Shown here one piece after another: positions 45,108 through 52,886 of a stretch of 64,000 nt of DNA. The position numbers and the translations under genes are program-made. The DNA lies in the NCBI RefSeq assembly GCF_900460955.1, contig NZ_UFUW01000001.1, positions 372,001 through 436,000 of the forward strand. Direction: 5' to 3'. The stretch is from Cardiobacterium valvarum. GTDB lineage: Bacteria > Pseudomonadota > Gammaproteobacteria > Cardiobacteriales > Cardiobacteriaceae. Below the pieces are notes generated by a model. That model had not been told where the DNA came from and searched no databases. It worked only from the letters and a program-made list of their open reading frames with translations. The number at the start of each line of letters is the position of its first letter. Within the stretch, counting starts at the first letter, position 1.

Positions 45108-46583
45108 TTATTCGAAGTCGAGTTTGTAGGGGCTTTCCGCTTGCCACAGTGCCTGGTCTTCCTGCAAGTCGGCGCGGGTCAGCGGGTGGGCGGCGAGGTA
45201 GCCGTCCGGGAAACGCAGGCGGTAGGTGTCGTCGAAGCGGCGGATGTCCGGGTAGTCGATGGCGGCAATCGGGTTGCGGCTGCGCTGGATAAGCACGGCG
45301 AGGCGCAGCGCCAGTGCGTTTTGCCATACCCAGGCGTGGTGCGCTTCTGGTAGCGCGGCGATGTCTTTGTCGGGGATTTTGCGTTTTTGTGCTTTGACGA
45401 GGAGGGCGGTGATGTCCTGCATCAGGCGCGAGTAGCCCGGCATGTCGGCGTTTTTCAGGATGTAGGCGCCGTGTTTGTCGAGGTCGTGCCGGGCGATGGC
45501 CCAGCCGATTTCGTGCAGGGCGGCGGCGTAGTGCAGGAGCGGGACGAAGCGCGACGGGGTTTTTTCCGGCAGTTGGCGGTTGAGGTGGGTGGCGAGGGCG
45601 GCGACGCGTTCGGCTTGTGCGGTATCGACGCCGAAGCGTTGTTGCAGGGCGCGGGTGGTGGCGTCGCGTTCGTCGTAGCTGCTGTCGCCGCGTCCCATGA
45701 GGTCAAGCAGCACACCTTCGCGCAGGGCTTCCTGGCTGACGATGGCGTCTGCGATGCAGAGGTGCTGGTAGAGGGCGGCGAGGATGCAGATGCCGCCGGT
45801 GAAGCCGAAGGCGCGCGCGTCATCCACACCGAGTTTTTTCGGCAGTTTGTCGGCGCTGCCGATGTCGGCGAGTTTGTCGAGCAGGGTTTCAAGGTCGGCG
45901 CGGCTGATGTGGTCACTTTTGAGGACGCGGGCGATGGCTTTGGCGGTGCCGCTGCTGAGGACGACGCGCTGCCACGGTTCGCCGTCAAGGTAGGTGCGGA
46001 TGTGTGGCTCGATGATGGTACCGGCGTAGTCGCAGGCTTTTTTGATGGCGGCTTTCGTGATTTTACCTTTGGGGAAGTGGCGCTTGGCCATGTTGGCGCA
46101 GCCGATGGTGAGCGAGCGCAGGGTTTGCGGGGTATTGCCTTCGCCGAGGATGATTTCGGTGGAGCCGCCACCGATGTCGATGACGAGGCTGCGTTCGGTG
46201 AAGTGGTTGTGGGCGCTGATGCCGAGGTAGATGAGCGCCGCTTCTTCGCTGCCGCTGATGATTTCGATGGGTTTGCCGAGCGCGGCTTCGCCGGCGGCGA
46301 GGAAGGCGTCGCCGTTTGCGGCAACGCGCAGGGTGTTGGTGCCGACGGCGCGGCAATGGTCTTCGGGTATATCGGCGAGGCGTTGCCCCATTTGGGTTAA
46401 TGCGGCGATGCCGCGCGCCCAGGCGGCTTCGTCGATGCGGTTGTCGTCGTCCAGTCCTTCGCCGAGGCGCACCATGTGCTTGATTTTGTCGACAACGCGG
46501 ATGCCGTCGCTGTCGGCGCGGGCAATGAGGAGGTGGAAGCTGTTGGAGCCGAGGTCGAGTGCGGCGTAGGTGTTTTCGCTCAT
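45108..46583 (-). CDS. ppx: Exopolyphosphatase/GppA family protein
   Basis: 491 aa. Actin-like ATPase blocks: AALDLGSNSFHLLIAR, GTNTLRVAANGDAFL, IISGSEEAALIYLG, LVIDIGGGSTEIILG, and the C-terminal HD-like part LLHYAAALHEIGWAIARHDLDKHGAYIL. It degrades polyphosphate or pppGpp. The start at 46583 overlaps the stop of the DUF2233 gene by 4 nt, so the two are coupled. The repeat array begins within a few bases of its stop. Confidence 0.92.
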   Translation of the reverse strand: MSENTYAALDLGSNSFHLLIARADSDGIRVVDKIKHMVRLGEGLDDDNRIDEAAWARGIAALTQMGQRLADIPEDHCRAVGTNTLRVAANGDAFLAAGEAALGKPIEIISGSEEAALIYLGISAHNHFTERSLVIDIGGGSTEIILGEGNTPQTLRSLTIGCANMAKRHFPKGKITKAAIKKACDYAGTIIEPHIRTYLDGEPWQRVVLSSGTAKAIARVLKSDHISRADLETLLDKLADIGSADKLPKKLGVDDARAFGFTGGICILAALYQHLCIADAIVSQEALREGVLLDLMGRGDSSYDERDATTRALQQRFGVDTAQAERVAALATHLNRQLPEKTPSRFVPLLHYAAALHEIGWAIARHDLDKHGAYILKNADMPGYSRLMQDITALLVKAQKRKIPDKDIAALPEAHHAWVWQNALALRLAVLIQRSRNPIAAIDYPDIRRFDDTYRLRFPDGYLAAHPLTRADLQEDQALWQAESPYKLDFE

Positions 46584-47353
46584 GGTGGGGTGTTGGTGAT
46601 GGCAATGATGCCCACGAGGTGGGTCCAGTGGAAGGTGCTGCTGACGGTCGGGATGTACCAGGTGGAGAGGGTGCCGTCGAGGTAGAGTGCCTGGGTGCAG
46701 CCGATGTGTTGCAGCGCGGCGGCGAAGCGGTAAAGGCTGGGCCATTCGCCATCGAAGCCGTAGTTTTCGCTAAGGATGAAGTAGAGGCCGCCGTCGTCGG
46801 TGGTGCAGACGGCGTTGCGTTTGTGCGGGCTGCTGTGGGTTTGGTTGAAGCGGCGGTTTATCTGGCCGTCAAGGATGAGGATGGGGCCGGACTGGAACGC
46901 CCATTGCGGGTGGTGTTTGCCGAGCTGGTAGGTGGCGGTGGTTTTGATGTGGGCGCGGCCGTTTTCGATATAGAAGACGCCGTTTGGCTGGACGTGGAAG
47001 TTGCCCTTGCCGTTTTTGGTGTTGAGCGGGACGAGGGTTTGCCTGTTTTCGACCCACAGACCCGCCGGGGTGTCGTTCGCGCTGTAAATGCCGGCGTTGG
47101 TCAGGAAAATGACGCGTTTGCCCTCTGCTTCGAGGCTGCGGCGCAGGGTGCCGAGACCGGCGTAGGGCGTGCCGTCCGCATTTTTCCAGTGCAGGGTGAG
47201 TTTCGCCGGATCAGCGCGATAGACGCCGTAGCGGACGTTGTGAAAGGTGAAATTGGCGTAGGCACCGCCCGCCGCCAGCGGTTGGAGTTCGGGCATGGCG
47301 GCGTGGATGGTGCCCATGAAGAAGGCGAGGATAAGGAGGAGGTGGTGTTTCAT
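46580..47353 (-). CDS. Phosphodiester glycosidase-like (DUF2233) secreted protein
   Basis: 257 aa with a signal peptide (MKHHLLLILAFFMGTIHA). FLTNAGIYSANDTPAGLWVENRQTLVPLNTKNGKGNFHVQPNGVFYI and AFQSGPILILDGQINRRF match the NAGPA/DUF2233 family of secreted phosphodiester glycosidases. Exported to the periplasm; substrate unknown. It lies immediately upstream of ppx and overlaps it, an uncommon partnership. Confidence 0.85.
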   Translation of the reverse strand: MKHHLLLILAFFMGTIHAAMPELQPLAAGGAYANFTFHNVRYGVYRADPAKLTLHWKNADGTPYAGLGTLRRSLEAEGKRVIFLTNAGIYSANDTPAGLWVENRQTLVPLNTKNGKGNFHVQPNGVFYIENGRAHIKTTATYQLGKHHPQWAFQSGPILILDGQINRRFNQTHSSPHKRNAVCTTDDGGLYFILSENYGFDGEWPSLYRFAAALQHIGCTQALYLDGTLSTWYIPTVSSTFHWTHLVGIIAITNTPP

Positions 47354-47401
47354 AGGGGGCGAGGCGGTAAAGCGCGCAAACGGTCATGAGGCAGGGCGGC
47401 T

Positions 47402-47905
47402 TTAACCCGGTGGGCTAAGGCCCACTCTACGGTGCTTGTGCGGTTCAGGCGCGCACATGGGTGTTATTTTTTTGCGGTAGTGCAGGTGGTTGTCTTCGGC
47501 GGCGGTGATGATAATGGTGGTGCCGGCGGGCAGGTTTTCACCGTTGATGGTCCACAGGCTGTCGCCGATTTTCAGTTTGCCGTAGCCGTTTTCCACCGGG
47601 GTGTCGAGGGTGTATTCGCGCCCGATGTATTGGGCGCCGCGCTTGTTGAGCAACGAGGCGGCATCGTCTTTGCGGCTTTGCCAGCGGCGCGCCAGTTGTC
47701 GCCACAGCAGGATGGCGATGAGCGAGAGCGCGGCAAAGATCGCGCCCTGCCAGTGCCAGTCGAGCCCGGGGGCGGCAAAAGTAATGATGACGAGCACCAG
47801 CGCCGCAAGACCCCAGAAGAGGAAGAAGAAGGAGACGGTCAGCACTTCAATCAGTATGAAGACGCCGGTGAGGATGAGCCAGTTCCAGTATGCGGGTTCA
47901 AACAT
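47402..47905 (-). CDS. NfeD-family membrane protein
   Basis: 167 aa. Three or four N-terminal helices (WNWLILTGVFILIEVLTVSFFFLFWGLAALVLVIITFAA) and a C-terminal OB-fold (GREYTLDTPVENGYGKLKIGDSLWTINGENLPAGTTIIIT), typical of short NfeD/YbbK. These proteins pair with SPFH proteins, and qmcA is four genes upstream on the same strand. The last ~20 residues (CAPEPHKHRRVGLSPPG) are not conserved. Confidence 0.87.
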   Translation of the reverse strand: MFEPAYWNWLILTGVFILIEVLTVSFFFLFWGLAALVLVIITFAAPGLDWHWQGAIFAALSLIAILLWRQLARRWQSRKDDAASLLNKRGAQYIGREYTLDTPVENGYGKLKIGDSLWTINGENLPAGTTIIITAAEDNHLHYRKKITPMCAPEPHKHRRVGLSPPG

Positions 47906-47925
47906 GGGTTTTCCTTGTGGTTGGG

Positions 47926-48549
47926 TTAGTCAAAGGGCGGTTGCCAGTGGGGATCGCGCCAGGCGGCATAGCAGAGGGCGATTTGTGCGGCGGTGGTTTT
48001 GTTTTCGGCGAGCGGTGGCAGGTCGTGTTCGGTGAACCAGGCACTGGCGATGGTTTCGCTGTTGGCGCAAAAGGCGCCGCCTACCGCGCGGCAGAGGATG
48101 TGGATTTTGTAGATGGTGTAGGCGTTGGCGGGGTGGTTGTGGCGGGCGTGGTCCTGCACGGCGATAAGGCGTTCGGGGATGACGTCCAGTCCCGCTTCTT
48201 CTTTGGCTTCTTTGGCGACGTTTTCGCCGATGCTATGGTTGATGTCGGCCCAGCCGCCGGGCAGCGCCCACAGGCCGTTGTTTTCCTGCACGAGCAGGAT
48301 GCGGGCATCGTCACCAATGATGGCGGCGCGGGCGTCCACTTTCGGGGTCTGGTAGCCGCTTTCGTTGCAGAAGAGGTCGCGGATTTTTTCAGAGGGCAGG
48401 TCTGTGTGGTGGTGCAGGATGTCGGCGGCGATGGCGCGGATGCGGGTGAAGCGTTCGATGTCGAAGGGATCTTTGCTGTAGGCCAGCCCCGCCTGGGCGA
48501 GGCTTTGCAGTTCGGTGGCCCAGTCGAGCCAGGGCGGGCGGCGCTTCAT
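47926..48549 (-). CDS. NUDIX hydrolase
   Basis: 207 aa. The Nudix box is recognisable as LPGGWADINHSIGENVAKEAKEEAGLDV, with the KEAKEEAG catalytic helix. The N-terminal ~60 residues (WLDWATELQSLAQAGLAYSKDPFDIERFTRIRAIAADIL) match the helical dimerisation domain of Nudix_hydro_4 proteins acting on nucleotide-sugar or ADP-ribose-like substrates. It overlaps the upstream Sel1 gene by ATGA. Substrate unknown. Confidence 0.87.
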   Translation of the reverse strand: MKRRPPWLDWATELQSLAQAGLAYSKDPFDIERFTRIRAIAADILHHHTDLPSEKIRDLFCNESGYQTPKVDARAAIIGDDARILLVQENNGLWALPGGWADINHSIGENVAKEAKEEAGLDVIPERLIAVQDHARHNHPANAYTIYKIHILCRAVGGAFCANSETIASAWFTEHDLPPLAENKTTAAQIALCYAAWRDPHWQPPFD

Positions 48550-49082
48550 GGCTGTCTGTCCGTCGTTTTATCGGCGGGGTCGGGCGGGGTGAGGCTTTCC
48601 GCCAGGGCGGTCTGTGCGTCGCGAGAGCCTTCTTCCGCTGCGCGTTGCAGCCAGTGTTCAGCCTCGCTGCGGTTTTTGTCCCAGAGGTAGTTCATCAGGG
48701 TTTCTTCGGCGGAGAGGTGGTGCTGGGCGGCGGCTTCGCGCAGCCAGGTCAGCCCGGCACGACGCTGCACGGGGTAGGGCGCATTCAGGTATTCGAGGCC
48801 GAGACGGTATTGGGCTTCGGCGTCGCCCCGCACGGCCTGTTCCTGCCAGTGGCGGATGGGATCGTCATCGGGCGCGTCGTGCGGGGTTTCCTCCGTCTGC
48901 GCGGGCAGCTCGGCGATGGGGATGTTGATGGTCTGCACTTTTTCCCGGCGGAAAAGGTCAGGGTTGTAGAGGTAGAGGGCGAAGGTGGTGGTGCTGATGA
49001 GAATAAGCGCCGCCCCGCCCAGCAAGCGGCTGTAGTACCAGCGGTTACGGTCTGTCGGGAGTTCGGGCGGGAGGGGAGTCAT
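48546..49082 (-). CDS. Membrane-anchored Sel1-repeat protein
   Basis: 178 aa from the ATG at 49082, which overlaps the preceding gene by ATGA; a longer frame to 49169 runs through that gene. One N-terminal membrane helix (LLGGAALILISTTTFALYLY) is followed by Sel1-type repeats (GDAEAQYRLGLEYLNAP, RRAGLTWLREAAAQHHLSAEETLMNYL, SEAEHWLQRAAEEGSRDAQTAL). The repeat domain would face the periplasm if N-in. Probably a protein-interaction scaffold. Confidence 0.78.
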   Translation of the reverse strand: MTPLPPELPTDRNRWYYSRLLGGAALILISTTTFALYLYNPDLFRREKVQTINIPIAELPAQTEETPHDAPDDDPIRHWQEQAVRGDAEAQYRLGLEYLNAPYPVQRRAGLTWLREAAAQHHLSAEETLMNYLWDKNRSEAEHWLQRAAEEGSRDAQTALAESLTPPDPADKTTDRQP

Positions 49083-49840
49083 TTTCCTTGTCCGTGGGTG
49101 GCGCGCAGATAGGTGTCGCGGGCTTTTTTCTGCCAGATTTCGGCTTGCACCGCGCTTTTTTCGACGCATTCGCCGTTGCGGTACAGGGCAGACAGTTCAC
49201 CGCTTGCCGCCCAGTCGCCTCCGGCGGCGGCCTGTTCGAGCAGTTGCCGGGCGACGGGGCAGTTGCGCACGACACCATCCGCGCGCAGGTAGTGATAGGC
49301 AAGGGTTTTTTGGGCGGCGGTGCTGCCCAGGGCGGCGGCGCGGTGGTACCAGTAGACGGCGCGGCGGCTGTCGGCGGGGATGCCGATGCCCCGGTCGTAG
49401 ATGGAAGCCAGTTCTTCGATGGCGGGTAGGTGCGCTTGCGCGGCGGCGCGGTTGATGAGGACCATGGCGTAGCTGCGCACCGGCGGCGACGGGGTGTTGT
49501 ATGACTGCATGGCCGGGGATTCGTAGGTGATGACGCCGTCCATGCCGTAGAGGAGCAGGAGACCGAGGCGGTATTCGGCTTCGGGCAGGCGCTGCGCAGC
49601 GGCTTGTTGCAGCAGTGTGCGGGCTTTACTGCGATCAGCGGCGATGCCCAAGCCTTCCTGATAGCAATACGCCAGGTTGTATTGCGCTTTGGCGTTGCCG
49701 TCTGCGGCCAGGGCGGTGTAGATACGCACGGCTTCTGCCGCATCGCCCCGCTCGAAAGCGGCTTTCGCCGCTTCCAGCGGGGTTTCTGCCGTCGCCGTCA
49801 GACTGAGGGCGAGTCCCAGACTCAGCGCCAGCCGTTTCAT
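49079..49840 (-). CDS. Secreted Sel1-repeat protein
   Basis: 253 aa with a signal peptide (MKRLALSLGLALSLTATAE). Four to five Sel1 repeats follow: GNAKAQYNLAYCYQEGLGIAADRSKARTLLQQAA, RLPEAEYRLGLLLLYG, HLPAIEELASIYDRGIGIPADSRRAVYWYHRAA and STAAQKTLAYHYLRADG. Periplasmic scaffold-type protein. Its start overlaps the qmcA stop by 4 nt. It forms a coupled chain qmcA-sel1-sel1-nudix. Confidence 0.83.
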   Translation of the reverse strand: MKRLALSLGLALSLTATAETPLEAAKAAFERGDAAEAVRIYTALAADGNAKAQYNLAYCYQEGLGIAADRSKARTLLQQAAAQRLPEAEYRLGLLLLYGMDGVITYESPAMQSYNTPSPPVRSYAMVLINRAAAQAHLPAIEELASIYDRGIGIPADSRRAVYWYHRAAALGSTAAQKTLAYHYLRADGVVRNCPVARQLLEQAAAGGDWAASGELSALYRNGECVEKSAVQAEIWQKKARDTYLRATHGQGK

Positions 49841-50796
49841 GTCCGTTTACCCGGCTGCGAGTCGTCTTTGCCCTGTTTGAACATTTCTGCGATACCACCG
49901 AGGGCGCCGATGATGCCGCTGGATTCCATCGGCATGAAGACGGTTTTTTGTTGCTCGCTTTCGGCGAATTTGGCCAGCGCGCGCACGTATTCCTGGGCGA
50001 CGAAGTAGTTGATGGCGTTGGTGCCGCCTTCGGCGATGGCTTTGGAGACCATATCCGTTGCCCGTGCTTCGGCCTGTGCCTGCCGCTCGCGCGCCTCGGC
50101 TTCGAGGAAGGCGGCTTCTTTGCGGCCTTCGGCTTCAAGCACTTGCGATTGTTTCAGGCCTTCGGCGCGCAGGATTTCCGCCTGACGGTGCCCTTCGGCT
50201 TCGAGGATTTGCGCCCGCTTGATTTGTTCGGCTTTTTTCTGCCGCGCCATGGCATCAACAAGATCGGTGGGCGGGGTGATGTCCTTGATTTCGACGCGGG
50301 TGACTTTCACGCCCCAGGGGTCGGTGGCTTCGTCAATGATGGCAAGCAGGCGGACGTTGATGGCATCGCGCTGCGATTGCAGGTCGTCGAGTGTCATCGA
50401 GCCGGCCACGGTACGCAGGTTGGTGGTGGCGAGGTTGAGGATGGCGAGTTCGAGATCGTCCACCGAGTAGCAGGCGCGGGCGGCATTTGTGATCTGGAAG
50501 AAGACGACGCCGTCCACCGTCACCTGGGCGTTGTCTTTGGTGATGACTTCCTGACGCGGCACATCCAGCACCGTTTCTTTCATGTTGACCTTGCGGTCGG
50601 CGCGCTCCCACAGCGGTACGATGAAGTGGAAACCGGGTTCGAGGGTGCGGTTGTAGCGGCCAAGACGGAGCACGGTGCGTTCCGTACCCTGATCCACAAT
50701 CTGGATGGCCCGACGGCCAAACCAAAATGCGAGGATAATCAGGACGATGATGAAGACGGTACCACCGCTGAACTGGGAAGTAAGGTCAATAGGCAT
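49837..50796 (-). CDS. qmcA: SPFH/band-7 membrane protein QmcA
   Basis: 319 aa. An N-terminal helix (GGTVFIIVLIILAFWFG), the SPFH domain (QIVDQGTERTVLRLGRYNRTLEPGFHFIVPLWERADRKVNMKE) and a long coiled-coil of repeated EAEG/RAEG units (QILEAEGHRQAEILRAEGLKQSQVLEAEGRKEAAFLEAEARERQAQAEA). It forms a large inner-membrane ring and usually works with NfeD. The start at 50796 has AAGGAGC upstream. First gene of the five-gene minus-strand operon. Confidence 0.92.
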   Translation of the reverse strand: MPIDLTSQFSGGTVFIIVLIILAFWFGRRAIQIVDQGTERTVLRLGRYNRTLEPGFHFIVPLWERADRKVNMKETVLDVPRQEVITKDNAQVTVDGVVFFQITNAARACYSVDDLELAILNLATTNLRTVAGSMTLDDLQSQRDAINVRLLAIIDEATDPWGVKVTRVEIKDITPPTDLVDAMARQKKAEQIKRAQILEAEGHRQAEILRAEGLKQSQVLEAEGRKEAAFLEAEARERQAQAEARATDMVSKAIAEGGTNAINYFVAQEYVRALAKFAESEQQKTVFMPMESSGIIGALGGIAEMFKQGKDDSQPGKRT

Positions 50797-50960
50797 GATG
50801 TGCTCCTTGGTATTGGTGAGATGTGAGGAAATTATAGCCGCTTCGCTGCAGCGGCACACGGTCAACAGGATAAGAAACGATCGCATCCGCAAAATCCTTA
50901 ACCTATAATCGCGACCGCACCATCGTGCCCACATTTCCTCTTGCAAACAAAAGGTTCCGT

Positions 50961-52049
50961 ATGAGAAAACTGCTCCTCGCCGCCGCGCTGACCCTGAGCG
51001 CCCTCACCGCCCATGCCGACCTGACCGCTACCGACGTGAAAGGTCGCACCGTGACTGTTCCCAAAGTGCCTGAACGCGTTGTTCTCGGCTTCTACTACGA
51101 AGACTATCTCGCCATCGGCGGCAAAGACGCCATGGACAAAGTCGTCGCCCTTGCGCTTTCCACCTGGAAAGACTGGCGGCCGCAGCAATACGCGCTTTAT
51201 GAAAAAGCCCTGCCCAAGCTGAAAGATATTCCCGACATCGGCAATACCGAAGACGGCACTTTTTCCATTGAAAAAATCATCGCCGCCAACCCCGACCTCG
51301 TCATCCTCGGTGCCTGGAACTACGATGCCCTCGGCGAATCGGTCAAACAGTTTGACGACGCGGGCATCCCTTACGTCGTCCTTGATTACAACGCGCAAAC
51401 CGTGGATAAGCACGTCACATCCACCCTCGCTCTTGGCACCCTGCTGGGTCAGGAAGAACGCGCCAAGGAACTGGCAGATAACTACAAAAACGCCTTCGCC
51501 GATATTGAAAAACGCATCGCGTCGCTGAAACCCTCCCCGAAAAAAGTGTACGTCGAACTGGCGCGCGACGGCGCGGACACGTTGGGCAACAGCTATGGCA
51601 ACGGTATGTGGGGCGCGCTCATCACCCAGCTCGGCGGACAGAACATCGCCCAAGGCCAGATCGGCAGCTACGGCCCGCTCAGTCCCGAATACATCATCAG
51701 CGAAGCGCCCGACCTCATCTTCCTCGCCGGTTCCGAATGGCTGAACAAGCCGCAGGCGGTGGCCGTCGGCTTCGGTACGGATGAAAAAACTGCGAACGGA
51801 CGCATCACCGCCTACCTCAAACGCCCCGGCTGGGTGGATTTGCCGGCTGTGCAGAAAGGGGAGGTCTTCGCCCTCTACCACGGCGGTGCGCGCACGCTTT
51901 CCGACTATGTCTATGCGCAATTCATCGCCAAGCAGCTCTATCCGGAAGCCTTCAAGGATGTGGATCCCGTGCAAAACCTGCGTGATTACTACCAGAAATG
52001 GCTGCCCATCCCCGCTGATGGCGTGTTCATGACGCAGTATCACAAATAA
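50961..52049 (+). CDS. Iron-type ABC transporter substrate-binding protein
   Basis: 362 aa with a signal peptide (RKLLLAAALTLSALTAHA). The periplasmic-binding (TroA/FepB-like) blocks are VPKVPERVVLGFYYEDYLAIGG, SIEKIIAANPDLVILGAW and FALYHGGARTLSDYVYAQFIAKQLYPE. It is not a lipoprotein (no lipobox Cys). It serves the FecCD-type permease and ATPase encoded downstream. The ligand is probably ferric iron or a chelate. The start at 50961 has AAAGG 7 nt upstream. Confidence 0.87.
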   Translation: MRKLLLAAALTLSALTAHADLTATDVKGRTVTVPKVPERVVLGFYYEDYLAIGGKDAMDKVVALALSTWKDWRPQQYALYEKALPKLKDIPDIGNTEDGTFSIEKIIAANPDLVILGAWNYDALGESVKQFDDAGIPYVVLDYNAQTVDKHVTSTLALGTLLGQEERAKELADNYKNAFADIEKRIASLKPSPKKVYVELARDGADTLGNSYGNGMWGALITQLGGQNIAQGQIGSYGPLSPEYIISEAPDLIFLAGSEWLNKPQAVAVGFGTDEKTANGRITAYLKRPGWVDLPAVQKGEVFALYHGGARTLSDYVYAQFIAKQLYPEAFKDVDPVQNLRDYYQKWLPIPADGVFMTQYHK

Positions 52050-52056
52050 AACCATC

Positions 52057-52078
52057 GCCCGCGCGGTAACGCGCGGGC
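52057..52078 (+). terminator. GC-rich hairpin after the binding-protein gene
   Basis: GCCCGCGC-ggtaac-GCGCGGGC then TT. The T run is nearly absent, so partial termination or 3'-end protection is likely. This would keep binding protein in excess over the permease. Confidence 0.5.
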
Positions 52079-52109
52079 TTCCGTCCATTCATGACCCAAG
52101 GAGTCCACC

Positions 52110-52604
52110 ATGATGACCCTCTGGCTAATCCTGCGCGATAGCGACGGTAACGAAACCGCCGTAGAAGAAGACCTGCCCGGCTTTTTCTTTGCCGAAGAAA
52201 CCCTGGATGATCAATGCGACGTCCTCGGTGTTACCCGCATCAGTGAATTTGTTGATAGTGCCGAATGGGTTGACGATATGGGTGATTTTCTCCACAGCGA
52301 TGAATTTGATGTCGTGCTGGCCGATTTCATCGCAGAAAACGGCCATGCTGAAGAGATGAATACGCTGGCCGAAGAGATGCGCGCAGAGCATGATGGCGTC
52401 GAAGCCGAATGGCATGACCCGCAAGGCCTTTTGCGCAGTATCCACGCCTTGCGCGAGTATTACACCGCCCACCCCGGCAGCTTCGATGAAGGCCTGGAAG
52501 CCTGCGGGCTGGAAGATGTGCTGGACGACATCAACCTGCTCGAACCCGTGCTGCAACAGGCCGTCGCCAACGGGCAGAGTGTGCATCTGCGCCTGCTTTC
52601 CTGA
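52110..52604 (+). CDS. Acidic hypothetical protein in the iron-transport locus
   Basis: 164 aa, very acidic (EEDLPGFFFAEETLDDQCD, EWVDDMGDFLHSDEFDVVLADF, CGLEDVLDDINLLEPVL), with no signal peptide or membrane segment. AAGGAG lies 6 nt before the ATG, so translation is likely. I recognise no family. It lies between the binding-protein gene and the permease, separated from the latter by a repeat array. A regulatory or accessory role in metal handling is only a guess from position. Confidence 0.7.
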   Translation: MMTLWLILRDSDGNETAVEEDLPGFFFAEETLDDQCDVLGVTRISEFVDSAEWVDDMGDFLHSDEFDVVLADFIAENGHAEEMNTLAEEMRAEHDGVEAEWHDPQGLLRSIHALREYYTAHPGSFDEGLEACGLEDVLDDINLLEPVLQQAVANGQSVHLRLLS

Positions 52605-52616
52605 GTGGCTGCGGAC

Positions 52617-52855
52617 CCAGTGTTTATCCCGCTTGGCGGCAGTCCGCGAGCCCAGCGTTTATCCCGCTTGGCGGCAGTTCGCGAGCCCAGGTTTTATCCC
52701 GCTTGGCGGCAGTTCGCGAGTCCAGGATTTATCCCGCTTGGCAGCAGAGCAGCCCGCGAACCCAGGATTTATCCCGCTTGGCGGCAGCCCGCGAGTCCAG
52801 TGTTTATCCCGCTTGACGGCTGTCCGTGAGCCCAGGCTTTATCCCGCTTGGCGGT
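52617..52855 (-). repeat. Seven-copy 35-bp repeat array
   Basis: TTTATCCCGCTTG cores begin at 52623, 52658, 52693, 52728, 52768, 52803 and 52838: a 35-bp period with one 40-bp step. Each unit contains CCGCTTGGCGG (a 4-bp stem with 3-nt loop), the same core as the 25-bp intergenic repeat in reverse orientation, plus an extra AGT(C/T)CGCGAG-type segment. It fills the gap before the permease gene. Confidence 0.9.
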
Positions 52856-52886
52856 TGCCTAAACCCATCCACCCATAGGAACTTCC

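Noticed and set aside
44696..45353. Open frames running through the 141-bp repeats
   Set aside because: They only translate the repeat (recurrent PxxxEGL-type peptides), lack start signals, and run into ppx in the wrong frame.
45387..46400. 337-codon open frame on the plus strand
   Set aside because: Antisense to ppx, which shows all actin-fold blocks.
50870..50890. Fur box upstream of the iron binding-protein gene (GATAAGAAACGATCGCATC)
   Set aside because: Only about half of the 19 positions match the consensus and the palindrome is poor, so it is not supportable by eye despite the tempting context.
50898..52088. 396-codon open frame on the minus strand
   Set aside because: Mirror of the iron binding-protein gene, which has a signal peptide and family motifs.
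52617..52855. CRISPR array
   Set aside because: The 35-bp units are contiguous and degenerate throughout, with no unique spacers between conserved repeats, and no cas genes are nearby.
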